Of a DNA stretch of 64,000 nucleotides, positions 1 through 11,560 are shown in pieces. The notes beneath the pieces are model-generated. The model saw only the letters and a list, made by a program, of their open reading frames with translations, ran no database searches and was not told the origin of the DNA. The number at the start of each line of letters is the position of its first letter. The stretch's first letter is position 1. This DNA is from Ifrita kowaldi (Eukaryota > Chordata > Aves > Passeriformes > Cinclosomatidae), in NCBI GenBank assembly GCA_013398055.1, contig VZRS01004545.1, positions 46,429-110,428 of the forward strand. The letters are read 5' to 3'. The position numbers were made by a program, and so were the translations under genes.

Positions 1-1320
1 CCCCCCTTTTTTAGGCCTAATTTCGACATTTAAATGCAAACATTCTCCTCTGTGTGCTTGGTTTTCATTTATGTTTACTTTAAGTGACCATTTCAACCAA
101 AGAAAATGCAATTCAAGCATTCCAGGCACTGAGGGTATTTGGCCTCTTGTTGAGCCTATCAATAGGGAGTCAATGTGTTGGACATGGGTTTTAAAGTGAG
201 TGCAGGTGATCACTCCGTCAGTCCAGGAGCCATATCCTCCAGGCAGGCATGCTGCGTGAGCAGCAGTTCACTGTCAGTACTCCAATCGCTCTCCTCAGGG
301 AATCCAGAGCCAGAGGAGAGGGGAGAGGAACCCCTGACTGACACCCTTCAGGCAGCACCAGTAAGAACAAAGTTGTCCCGATGGCACAAGTGCATCTTCT
401 CATAGCAGAGCTTTGTGCACAGCCTCGATGTTGCAGAGGTTAATTTAGCTCCTGAATCCTGTGTTGGCTGCTCTCTGTGTTTTCATTAAGAGTGAGTAAG
501 TGGGCTATGGCCATCTGTGCCAGTGATGCTGATAGCATTCTAGCTGTCATCAAGAAACAGAGGCAGGATTCTCCTTGGGAGTCTATTTCTGTATGTGTCC
601 TTTGTCCCTGCTGTAGGACCAAGCCTCCTAGTTGCACATGAATTTAGTGCGTGTGCTGTGGCTGCCAGCCTGACACATTTCCAGCCACTTCTCCGAAATT
701 TAATATCTCTCGTTTGTAGTGATGGTAACTGTTTGCTGTTCTTTGTTTAGTATTCCTCCCAGTTAAGTTTTTCCAGTGCGTAGTTTCTTTGTAACTGTTT
801 TGGAATTAATTCTCCCTGCTTCTAGAAGCTGCTTGGAAATCAACAGCGTCTTATTTATTACTGTGCCTACTAAGCTGAATTACTGGTCCTAGCAAGAAAA
901 GAAAACCACTAAGAAGTAGGCAATGATATTTCAGGAGTATGAAGGACAGATCTCTTCAAATCACCTGGAGGATTTTTTTGCTGAGCCCTTCTCTCTTTGG
1001 ACTGTTTTTTTCCCCTGCTGATTTAATTGCTTATGTATAGGATAGGCTTGATGAATGGACAAATGGAAGACTTGCCAAAATGAATCACATGAATTATAGG
1101 CCACCATCACCTATTAACTTTGTTGAATCAAATGGTAATCCAGTTGCAATTTACAGTATTACTATTGCTGCTCACCCATGACACGGTGCTTCTGCTTTGA
1201 TAAAGCTGAGCAATCCACTAATAGAAATAATTTTGTTGTATGACTCAACTATGCCTGTGCTATCTTAGAGCAAGAGCAATTAGAAATCTCACTTGTTTGC
1301 CAATGCTTCTGTTGTGGTAT

Positions 1321-1377
1321 TTATTTATATATATATATATGCAATATATGGGGAGAGATACAGATATATATCTATAT
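1321..1377. repeat. AT/TATA-type microsatellite
   Basis: TTATTTATATATATATATAT followed by GCAATATATG and further AGATATATATC units. Simple sequence with interruptions. Confidence 0.85.
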
Positions 1378-3536
1378 TCATTTAGTTTTGGTACTTGAAC
1401 ATCAGCATGTATACGTAGTGGGAACGGGCTTGTTCTCTTTGTTCTGTTCTGTACATGAACACTGTGATCTACAGGCACTCCAAGTTTTATAGAAGTATGA
1501 TTCACTCTTTATACAAACTCTCACCAAATTTAATCTCTGCAGTCCAATTTTTTTTTTAATTTCTTTGCATTTTGTTAATGAGTTCAGAGAGTTAATTCAT
1601 AGCTAACTTCATGATTTTCTTCCTGAGTACCTATTCACAGATCTTTACCATATCGTCTTTCCATGCTGAAAAACAATTATTTTGGATCATTTTCTGGTGC
1701 ATAGAGTCGTGGGGTTTTTGCTTAATATTAAAAGTCCATTTAAGGAGAACTGAAAATCTGTTCATTGGAATAGATCATAAATAGAAGATTTTATAGTCTC
1801 TGCTGCCTGGGCTGCTGTACAAGCATCGTATTCTAACTAAAATGTCAAAATGTGCACAAAAATAAAATGCCCTCCAAGCTGAATAGAATGTGTTTTATTC
1901 ACAACACAAATTTATGTGGGGGCAGGATAGAAAATACGATGAGATACATTGGTTTATTCCCTTTGTGAAAACAGATATCAAACCATAGCACTATTAGAGA
2001 AGTGATTCTCAGCTAGCAGGACAAGATCCATTTCTGAGTCATCATGAATTTCTGCCGAGGGTGGAAGCAAGTTGGCATGATTTAAATGTTGAAATATAAG
2101 AAAAACTATTGAAGGGTGACTGAAAAAAAACCCCACAATGGCCAGAATTTCTATGCGAAAAGAGTTTGGCCGGATCAGCCAGGACAAGAAAATCCTGTTG
2201 TGGTGTGTAACCAAGTGAAGTGAGGCTGAAGGACAGGAGGAGATGAAATGAAAGAAGAGAACAGCTCACCACGGAGCCTTCTTGGACTAATGGATGGAAA
2301 CACTCTGCGCTCCCTTTTCTCTTACCCTGGCTGGGCACATCAGCAGCCTGACTCCCACGTGCAGCCAGAGGAATTCCAGCAGCCTTTTAGCTAACGGGGG
2401 GCAGGTGGATCACAAAACTGCCGAGTTTGGAAACTGCTGTGTGACCAGGCACCATAAGACATCCTCTCTGTGATGTTTAGGATGGAAGTTTAAGAGTTAT
2501 GCGCTTTCAGTAAACAATTTAAAGCTCCCCTGGCAAACCAGGCAGTGTTTTGTTTCCAGCCCGTGCATTGGTAGGGTGCCCATTACCATAGATGAGCAAG
2601 CTCAAAGAGTGCAGGCTTTCAGAAACACATGGGATGTGTCAAGCTGACCCACTTCTTGAAAGCCAGGCTAGGCCTTTGTGAAATGTCCTGTACTTGTTAG
2701 ATGTTAGGATGTCAGGAATGTTTAAGTCTCCACTGACGCGATAATTATTGTTACGGTGTTTATAGAGGTGGGAGGGCCCTAAGGGAAAGGAGGCCAAAAA
2801 GAAGAATCAGGAAGTGAGATGAGTAAGACTTCAGGAATTGCACACAGATAGAGTTTTGTCTTTTTTCTTTAGCTCACTTGGCTCTTCAGTAAAAGAGATG
2901 CTTACATATGTGAAACTGTCTTTTTCCTCTCTGTATCTGTCACACACACAAATTCAAATGCTCCACATGTTAATTTAGTGGCAAAAGTAGATTTTAAATG
3001 GACTTTAGTGATGTGAAATTGTCAGGTGAAAACATAGTGTTCTAATAATCTTCAGCTATTGTAGCTGCTCCCACTCCTACCAATCTGTGCTTTGTCTCTT
3101 TCACATCTGTTCCAGGGAAACAAGTTAGCATTGAATCCTGAATATCTGCAGAAATCTGAAATCCTGAAAACCTGCTGCCCTTTTTAGATTGTAGCATTTT
3201 ATTGTACATGTCCAATCACTATGTTATGATTTATGGAATATGTTAAATATACAAGAAGCCTGTAGGATGTACAGACAGTTGCCTCCTTTTATTTCAGAAG
3301 TATAAAAACGTGTCTACGAAGCACGTTGTCTGACAAAATGCAAAGTATTCTTCTGACTTTGTTCAGTCACAGTAACCTTGGAGAATACTTGCATGACAGA
3401 GCAATTAAAATATTTCAAACAAGGTCATGATTTTGCAGGTGATTGTTTTTAAGATTAACTCGCCATTACGCATGCTGTCATGATTGCAGTGTATATGCTC
3501 AGAAGCTTGGAGGAAGAGTAGCTTCCTGTTCTCGTA

Positions 3537-3557
3537 CATATTATTATTATTATTATG
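3537..3557. repeat. (ATT)n trinucleotide run
   Basis: ATATTATTATTATTATTATG, about six ATT units. Confidence 0.85.
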
Positions 3558-4863
3558 ATCAGCAATTATTGTTGTTTGCCAAGCCAGACCTGTGCTAACC
3601 TCTGTCATCAACAATATTGTTTAATCAGCTGGAAAATGACTGAATCTTATCTACTTGACAGCTTCTTTTATCTTACCTTACGAACTTATCTGTGTGAGGA
3701 TATTATAGAATATGACATAAAAATCTTCAGTATATAAAAACCACAGTATCGTCACTGATTTGTCACAGCTGCATGGCACTGCCCCCCTTTGAGGTGTCTC
3801 AATAATAATTCCTTTCTAGGAATCAGAAAGCTGAGAAAAACTGAGGGATGATCTGACCTCCCCTCCCCTCCATGGCTGGATCTGCTATGCCATGAGCATT
3901 CCTGACAGGCGCTTGCTTAAACTCTTCATTAAACCTCCTGTGACTGAGACCCTAACAGGTTTCTTTTGTGTTTTGACTAGCAGCAATGCCAGGGAATGCT
4001 TGAGTGATTTGAAAATACATATTTAATTTGGATAGTCTGAAAATTAAATGGAATACAAGTACTTCTGTTGCTTTAAAATTTTTTTCGACTGTTATTTTTT
4101 GAAACATAGAATTTAAGTTTTGATCCAGATTTACATTGCCACAGTGAGTGTTCAAAACTCATGAGTCAATGCCCACCCACAAATGAAGTTGGCTTAAAAG
4201 CCCATTTTCTTAAAAATAAGACATTTAGAGAGGATAAGTAGGTGGTTGGTTATTTGCCATCTGTTTTATGAGTTTTTAGGAGACTTTCTTTTCATATTTA
4301 CAAGCTTTGTGGTACAGAAAAATTAAAAACTTGCTTAAAAATTATAAAAGGGAGGATTCTTACAGTAGCCTCTTGACTTTGACCCCCCGGGAAAAAAAGT
4401 GTTGAAGGATTTGCAATGAAATAATAAAAATCAGCAACCCTTAATTTGACCTGACAGTGTTCTTGCTGTTACAGCTTTGTAGAGAAACAAACAGTAATCT
4501 GTATATATAGGTCCCCTCACATTTAATATATTTGGTATATTTTGAGAAAGGCTGAGGAAAAGCATGGAGTGGGAATCCTTTCCATCTCTGAAAGCTCTCC
4601 ATTGTAGATTGCTAACTTCAGCTTCACTCTTCTGTTTCTTAAGGTAATTAATTCATAATAATGCTTGCTAATAGGCAAATACTGTCTGTACTCCCAGGTC
4701 TCACGGTGGAGGAATTTATTTTAAAACATAAAGTTTGCAGTAAAATAACAATTCAGTGTTGTCATGGATTTGTCACATTTGGCTTCTTCTTGGTAATTAA
4801 AGGAACTTTTTGATAAACAAGTGGCTTACTTAATTTTAATGGTCTGTTCTAGGATAAACTTGC

Positions 4864-4948
4864 TTGTTAGAGACTCCTTATTTCTTCTAGTGAATGTATT
4901 GTGCCCTTGTTTTAGAGAGTCCTTATTTCTTCTAGTGAATATGTTACC
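4864..4948. repeat. imperfect tandem duplication, period about 45 bases
   Basis: TTGTTAGAGACTCCTTATTT with TCTTCTAGTGAATGT is followed by TTGTTTTAGAGAGTCCTTAT with TTCTTCTAGTGAATATGTT. The two copies share most bases, with a few substitutions and small indels. No function recognised. Confidence 0.8.
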
Positions 4949-7900
4949 TTGTTGATGTGCCAAGCAACTTTGAGCAAACTCTGTGAATGTGAAGACCTCC
5001 TTTTGTGTAATGCCTTGCACTCAGCTGCCGGGCTTGATGACAGCACAGCTGTAGCAACTCGTGGAGTGCCATGTTAAATTCATATGACCTATAGCATTCA
5101 TCCCTGCTCTGAACTCACCCTCCCAAAGGTGCAATCTGTAGGAGGCCCAATGCTGTGGAGGTCAGCCCCTCCCACACTAACCAATACCATGAAGTTGTAT
5201 TGGAGAACTGGCTCATCAGTGAGAGCAAGGCAAATCTCATTTGAAAATCGTACCCTTAGGTTAATTAAGTTAGATTTTTCTTGTTTGCAGCAACCTCAAG
5301 GTCCATGCTAAATTGAATAACCTGAAAATACAATTTCAAAAATTGTTGCCATACTGCAGAAAGGTACAAAATAGTGCCTAAAGAGATGTGTTTCAGTTTT
5401 TGATTGACATAAGCTTTCTGGGCCACCCAGGCCTCTTAGCCAGTGGGTGACATACTGTGGGAGCGCACCGGGAACTATCAAGTACCACAGTTTCTCTCTA
5501 TGCAAGGCTTGCACCAGTCATGGATCAACTGGTGGTGAAATTTACTGGGAGCAAATGTAGTACTCCCTGTAAGAGTGCTCTATGTCAGTACCAGAAGCAT
5601 GAATCACTTCACTTACCAGTACGTTGAGCTTCTCACCTGACTTCTCACCTCAGCTATGTCAGCATGTAATGGCGAAAGAAAGGTGCCTGGAGACATCCCT
5701 CCCATTCCAGCACATTTGACAAAAACATATGAACCAGTTCCAGCTTAATCAAGCATTCTGTGGTCTTAAAAAGGTTATGTGTGATCAGACAAATTAAGAC
5801 TACCAGGATGCAAGTGCACTCAGAAAGAATTAAAGCGGCAAAGCTTCATCCAAATTATCATGTTTCTAATCATTATGGATGCTTGACTTTGAAACCTTTA
5901 TAATGTCTTACAGTCTTTTTACAGGCGTGAGATATTTACATTAAACTCACTGGATGGGAAATTTTAATCTATGCCCTTTTAAATAGTATGACTTGGGGGA
6001 GAGGGGGAGGTGTTTGCTCTTAGTGATTTCTTGTAGTACATACGTGGCTTCTAGAGACAGCATGTAATTTAAACCATGCTTTTACTCTCCAAATCCTCTG
6101 CCTGCAGCATGAAACCCTTTATTTGATGCAATTCAGCACAAGGGTGCTTACCTGGCCCCTGTGGGTCCCATGGGAGCTGTTTGGTGCCACCCTGATCACC
6201 ACAAAGCCAAGCTGTGTGTGTCCCCCAGCCCAGCACTCAGGTGGCCCAGCAGAAAGAGTGGCAGTGGCTATGGGCAAGCTCGCTCTCCCTCCGCCCTGCC
6301 CGAACTTTGTGTCTGAGCAAGGAGAACAGGAGGTAGCACTGGCAAAAATGCTGAGGAGGTGGGGACAAAAGCTGCTGAAGATGCAATGCAGCTGAAGTGA
6401 AATGTGACTCAGTGACATGTCATCCTTGGCTCGTAGGAAGAGGTGAGACAAAGCTTGGGCAATAGGAAATACCCTTGGAAAATAAAACACTTTATAAGAA
6501 AAATAGGCTTTTCTTCTCTGTTCCTGACATCTCAATTTTCACTGCTCATCCAGGAATTTCTGTATGTATTATGAGACATTAATGCTGGCCTTCGTTCTGT
6601 TGACTGTGCCTCATCTCTAGAATAAGATTTGACCTTTTGCAAACTTGCTACTTCTTTGCAGCATTTTCTCTCTGCCCTCCAAACCTCAGTCTGTTTTCTG
6701 CATTGAACTTTCCTTCTGCCTATCTTTTAAACTCTTTCTATGCAGAAGTAAAAGTTCCTTGTGGGCAGAGATGCTTATTTGTCTGTTATAATTTATTCAC
6801 TGTACAGGAATCATGAAGTTATATAAAGCAGCAGTACTATTAATAGCAGAGAAGGCAGCAACTTCTCTTTCAAACTTTTAATACAAGTTCTCTGTCAATT
6901 TAAATGGAAGCACAATCCATAAAGTGGCTCAGTCTTGTGTTCAGGAATGTTGAAAACAGTGAAAAATGCAGGAAAAGGAAGTATTATAACCATGTTTACT
7001 TAGAGAGAATATAAATGCAGCCACACAAATCTTTTAAATGTTCCTTGGTCAGGTATGTGCTTACAGATCGGTATTGGCTCAGGTGGGATTAATGTGAACT
7101 GGAAAGCAAACCCAGCAAACATTGTTGGAGCAGGGCAGGAAAAGTTTAGGGCACCCCCCTGCTGTAACAAGAAACTGACCGTTCCTCGTTAATGAACCGC
7201 CAGTGACAAATGTGTGTGAAGGCAGCAGTGAAAAATTGGCCAGCGAGAAGTGCCAAGTGATGGTTATCTGAGCTTATGCTTTCTGGCTCTGGAAACCGAG
7301 GGTTCTCTGCATTTCCAAAGAAATGAATGCTAATGATTACATATCCAGCAACATCTTTTAAAGGGGTGTCCTGAAGACGGGCATCAACACTACCTGAAAG
7401 ATAACTCCTTCCTTTTAATATGGGTCCTAAAATCAGGGGAAGGTGGGAAGAATAGTAAGGGCTTTGTACCACTAGAATTAGCCATGTATTTTATCAAAAT
7501 CCTCTATAGATTCTGAGCCTGTATAAGAATGAACTTTAATTTTTAACTGAGAAGAAAGGACTGTACAGGTCCAGTGCTTAGCACTGAGCTTTAAAAGCAT
7601 AGTAAGAAGGAGCCAGGTGTCTACTACTGTATTGAAGTTAACAACATTGTCCAATTAACAAGGCCAGAATTGCTATTCTATTTATTTACTTATCATTAAG
7701 TGATAGAACATTCTCTTCCACATCCTGAAGGTCATTACCACAGTGTATTTATTTTGGCTCCTTAGTGATGTCGAACATCCAGTACTGTGCCTCTTACAAA
7801 CACATACATGAAAGAAATTCACTAAATCATTCTCCTTCAGTGCTGCCAAGAACACAACGAAGTGTAATCACGTTGGATACGGTTTGACTGTGGTAAAATG

Positions 7901-8996
7901 TCTGCACCCTGCATACACTGCAGGTGTTGCTCTACTGGAAGAGGTACCCCAAGTAGGTTTCAAGGGTTGGATAACATCCTCCTAGAGGAACTTGAGTGCA
8001 TGGTAGAGCAGATGTCCTCAGCTGACTCCAGTTTGATTCCTCTCTCTCATGTCCTGTGTCTTAGATGACATTTACATTCATTGTTGTGGTGCACAATTCT
8101 GTTCTGCTAACATGTTTTCCTCCCACAATTATGAAGTACTAAGGAGGACAATTTAACCAACAGTACTTTAGTTACAAAATCAACAGATGCATGACTTGAC
8201 TTTGGCACTGCAAGATGATACACTTAAAATAAACATCAAAATAATACTGCACAGTTTTGCCTTTGTTTACTAGGGCTCAGATGATGGACAAATCATCGAC
8301 TCTAATACTGCAAAAATCCCTGACCAGCAGCTCCAAAACAACAGTCCTAGTCCCTGATCATCCAGTCTCACTTGTACTAGTAGGATTTTGAACTCTCTTG
8401 GATTCTCACTGGTAAATCAAGCTTCACATTGGTGCATAGCATATCAGGTATCAAAGCCAGGGCTCTGTCTCCGAGCAGGAATGGAGAGTTTTGCTATGAA
8501 GGGGTGTGCAGTGTTTGAACTATGCCATGTGTGAATGAGGAAATAAAGATGAGGCAACAAAGAAAAGGCAGGCCAGTAGTAATCTGACTAATATCCCCCT
8601 TTGAGGGGATTTTTTAGATTCATAGTTGAACTCCAAAAGTGAGCTCCAGAGATAAGATACACTGATTACTGTACAAGGCTATTGCAGGATCTTGACTGTG
8701 TGTGTTATAAAGAACCTTTCTGGTAGTTGATGCTCTGTAAGAAAATGTATTTAGTACTGATTTACTTTTTTTTAAAGAGAAGATTATGCAAAAGAGTGAA
8801 AGAGGAAACATCTTTTAAAATTAACTGATGCATCTCTAGCCAAATTACTTGGCTGTTGTACTTGCATCTCTTTACAGACTCCTCCATCTGAGGACGTGAA
8901 AGTCACTGGAAGACAAATTTGATCTGGCTGTTGGGCACTTTTTTGAAGAGGCAGAGGCACTACAGGAAACTTTCCTAATTTGACAGACCTTCTCTC

Positions 8997-9018
8997 CTTA
9001 ACTCCACATGGAGTTAAG
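8997..9018. repeat. perfect 10-bp inverted repeat
   Basis: CTTAACTCCA, two-base spacer CA, TGGAGTTAAG. The spacer of two bases makes it close to a palindrome; it could be a dimeric protein site or chance. Confidence 0.7.
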
Positions 9019-9911
9019 TGAACTCTCAGGATGGACCAAAAAGTGTCACAGTGAGGCACTCAAATTCAGGCAGCTCTTCCCTGCCATGTCCTGGGGCTGC
9101 TGCTATTCCAGCAGCATCCCTGCCTAGCTAGGCCAAGGGTTCACATAGTTACAGGTGTAAGAAATGTTGTATTTGTTCCTGCAGAGGCAGCCTTAAGAAA
9201 AACATTCAAAACAATGAGCAAAGTCTGCATTAATTGTACATGTTCCAAATAGGTCGCAAACATCTAATTTAAAAGCTTGTCTCTATTACTGTTGTGCCTT
9301 TTTTTAAACAGGCTGAGGAAAAGAAACATTCAGTGATCGTCTGTTTCTGCCAGTTCTGTCATAGGTTTATAAGCACTTTGACAGGTGCTGGTTTTTGAGT
9401 TTTTATCTGCTAAAACCAAAACAAAACAAAGGGAAATTCTGTACATAAGTCTACTACATCAGTGAAATCATTGTAAACAGGGACTGTAAACTATACAGCA
9501 CTTCATCTGTAGAACTCCATGTGATTTCAGAAAGGGTTAATACCCTGCACTTCCTGCTGGGAAAACAGTGGTGAAGAGGTGCAGTGACTTGGCCAGAAGT
9601 CACCCAGCTGGCCAATGTCAAAACTGTGAATAAATCCCAGGACTAATTCTTTATCCTAGAAGCTGCCTCAAAATAAATAATACAGAGAATTGTGCAATGA
9701 AGGGTGCTCTTGGGAACAGTGGCAGAACACAAGATGAAAATATATATAACAAACTGAAATACTGTGAAGTATCTAGATTCAAGACAAGAAAATAACCATG
9801 GAAGCATGTGTGAGATTAAGCATCATGTAGCAAAGGACCTTTGCTTTGGCCAGGCAAAGTTTTTATTATTAGAACATGCCACATTTTCTAGATTATGTCT
9901 CTATTAATGTC

Positions 9912-9926
9912 TTTTTTTTTTTTTTT
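9912..9926. repeat. poly-T run
   Basis: Fifteen consecutive T followed by AG. It imitates a splice acceptor, but no coding exon follows (the frame stops after 13 codons). Confidence 0.8.
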
Positions 9927-10849
9927 AGATGATCAAGAGTGGCAAAAATGGCTACAGCCCTGGAAAGATAATTGCCTGAAATTATGCAGTTTCTGGAAGT
10001 AAAATAGATATATATTTGCAGACTCTGAATGTAACTGATGTGTTTGACTCGTGTGTACTAGCTGGTGACTTCTGAAACTCGTTTCATGAAGTTTTTCCAT
10101 GCTCTCACCAATAGAGCATTCAGCTGGAAGTTAACCCCTGTGGCAAGAATTATGGCATGCAGCCCTCTTGTTCTATGGGTGCCTTGCGGCATCACAACCC
10201 AGCTGACATCCCTAGGCCCTTGCACTGGGAGCTACTGTGTACACTTGCACTTCAGCTCTTTGCTCTGCCCAGGCTGTGTGGGTGACCACACGGTCCCAGG
10301 ACTAATGTTTGAAAGATTTCCCACAAACTTAGTTTGTAGCTCTGGTATTTTGAGTACTCTCAACTTCATTCATCCCTTCAGAAAATTAGTGGAAGCAGTC
10401 ACTCCTGGAGGAGTTACCTTCTTCAACCCCTGGCAGTAGAAGGAATGCATGGATGGAACTAAAGTAATTAACTTCTACTTTCGTTTGTCTCTCATGTCTT
10501 TCATTTTTTCCTCATACTTATCATAATTCTTTTCCGTAAGATTCTCTTGCAAACTTCTCTGAGTTTAGGCTACTACACACAACTGCAAATCACAGTCTCT
10601 GGTATTCATCCTGTTTCTTCTGTTTTTCTTTCAAACAGCCCTCAAGACTTTCTACTTGTCTCTTCAGGCCAGTCATACTTTCAAAATAACCTCATCAGGT
10701 GACTGAAATCCCTCAATATTGAATATGTTGCTTAGCTACCGCCAAGCTGAAGGTCACGTTTAAAAACTGCTTTGCCCTGGGTTGCAGCTGCCTACCTTTT
10801 GGGTTCTGTGTGAACAGATCATTAAGGTTTAATAACATCTGGCCAGCCC

Positions 10850-11560
10850 TTTGCCAGAAGCACTTGGAAGCCCGGCCCGGCAGGAGGTTGTATGCCAAGA
10901 GCAGAGTCTCTCAAAGCAGAGTTTACGTCACACACACACACAGAGCTGTGCAGGTCCGAATAGTGAACTGGCTGGCATGGATTCCTCAAATCATTGCCCG
11001 TGTTATCCCAGGGTATGGGGCCAGCTCCCTCACTGACCTTTCCCCACAGTAGCATCCTCAGGAAGCACAAGTCTCCCAGTGCTCCACTCCCGGCCCTGTG
11101 CTGCAGGAGGGTGACCAGCCCCTCTCATGGGGACTGTGGGCTTACCTGGCTGGAAGAGGCTTGGTGGCTGCCCACGTCATGCCGAGGCAGCAGGCCTCTC
11201 CCTTGCAGGAGCGCCAGGGATCCCGCTCCAGCGCGCACGTTCCTTGGGACGCCAGATGAATTAGGGATGAGTCAGCCAGAATTTTTCCACGTGCTTCTGC
11301 TGCTGCACAGCACTGATGGCCAGCTGAACTGTGGTTTTCAACTGCTGTCTGGTCCTGATGCTTCCAACACTAACAAAAAAAGAGGTCTCTGTCTCCTGAC
11401 AGAGGGCTCCATGGCGGGACTCTGGGCATCCCAATGCTGGTCCAATGTCAGGCTCCTGCATCCATAACATTTTTCTGAATAGCCTAGCATGTGTTGGAAA
11501 ACATTTGGTCCTTCCTGCCTGCTTTGCTCCTCTGTCCCTCCCACCAGCTAAGTGGATGGA
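10850..11560. other. GC-rich patch, possible regulatory element or non-coding exon
   Basis: This is a local rise in G+C in an AT-rich region, including CpG-bearing stretches (CCCGGCCCGG near 10871, CAGCGCGCACGTTCC near 11231). A strong donor-like CAG|GTAAGC lies on the minus strand at about 11148-11140, and TGAGTCAGC (AP-1/Maf-type) at 11268-11276. Open frames run on both strands but match no family I recognise, so I call it non-coding with caution. Confidence 0.35.

Noticed and set aside
6119..6535. 138-codon minus frame with 90-codon plus overlap
   Set aside because: Both strands are open in a moderately GC-rich stretch; no splice, start context or domain evidence.
9906..9990. Splice acceptor-like poly-T plus AG followed by ATG
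   Set aside because: The following frame stops after 13 codons and shows no recognisable exon or donor; probably a simple T run.
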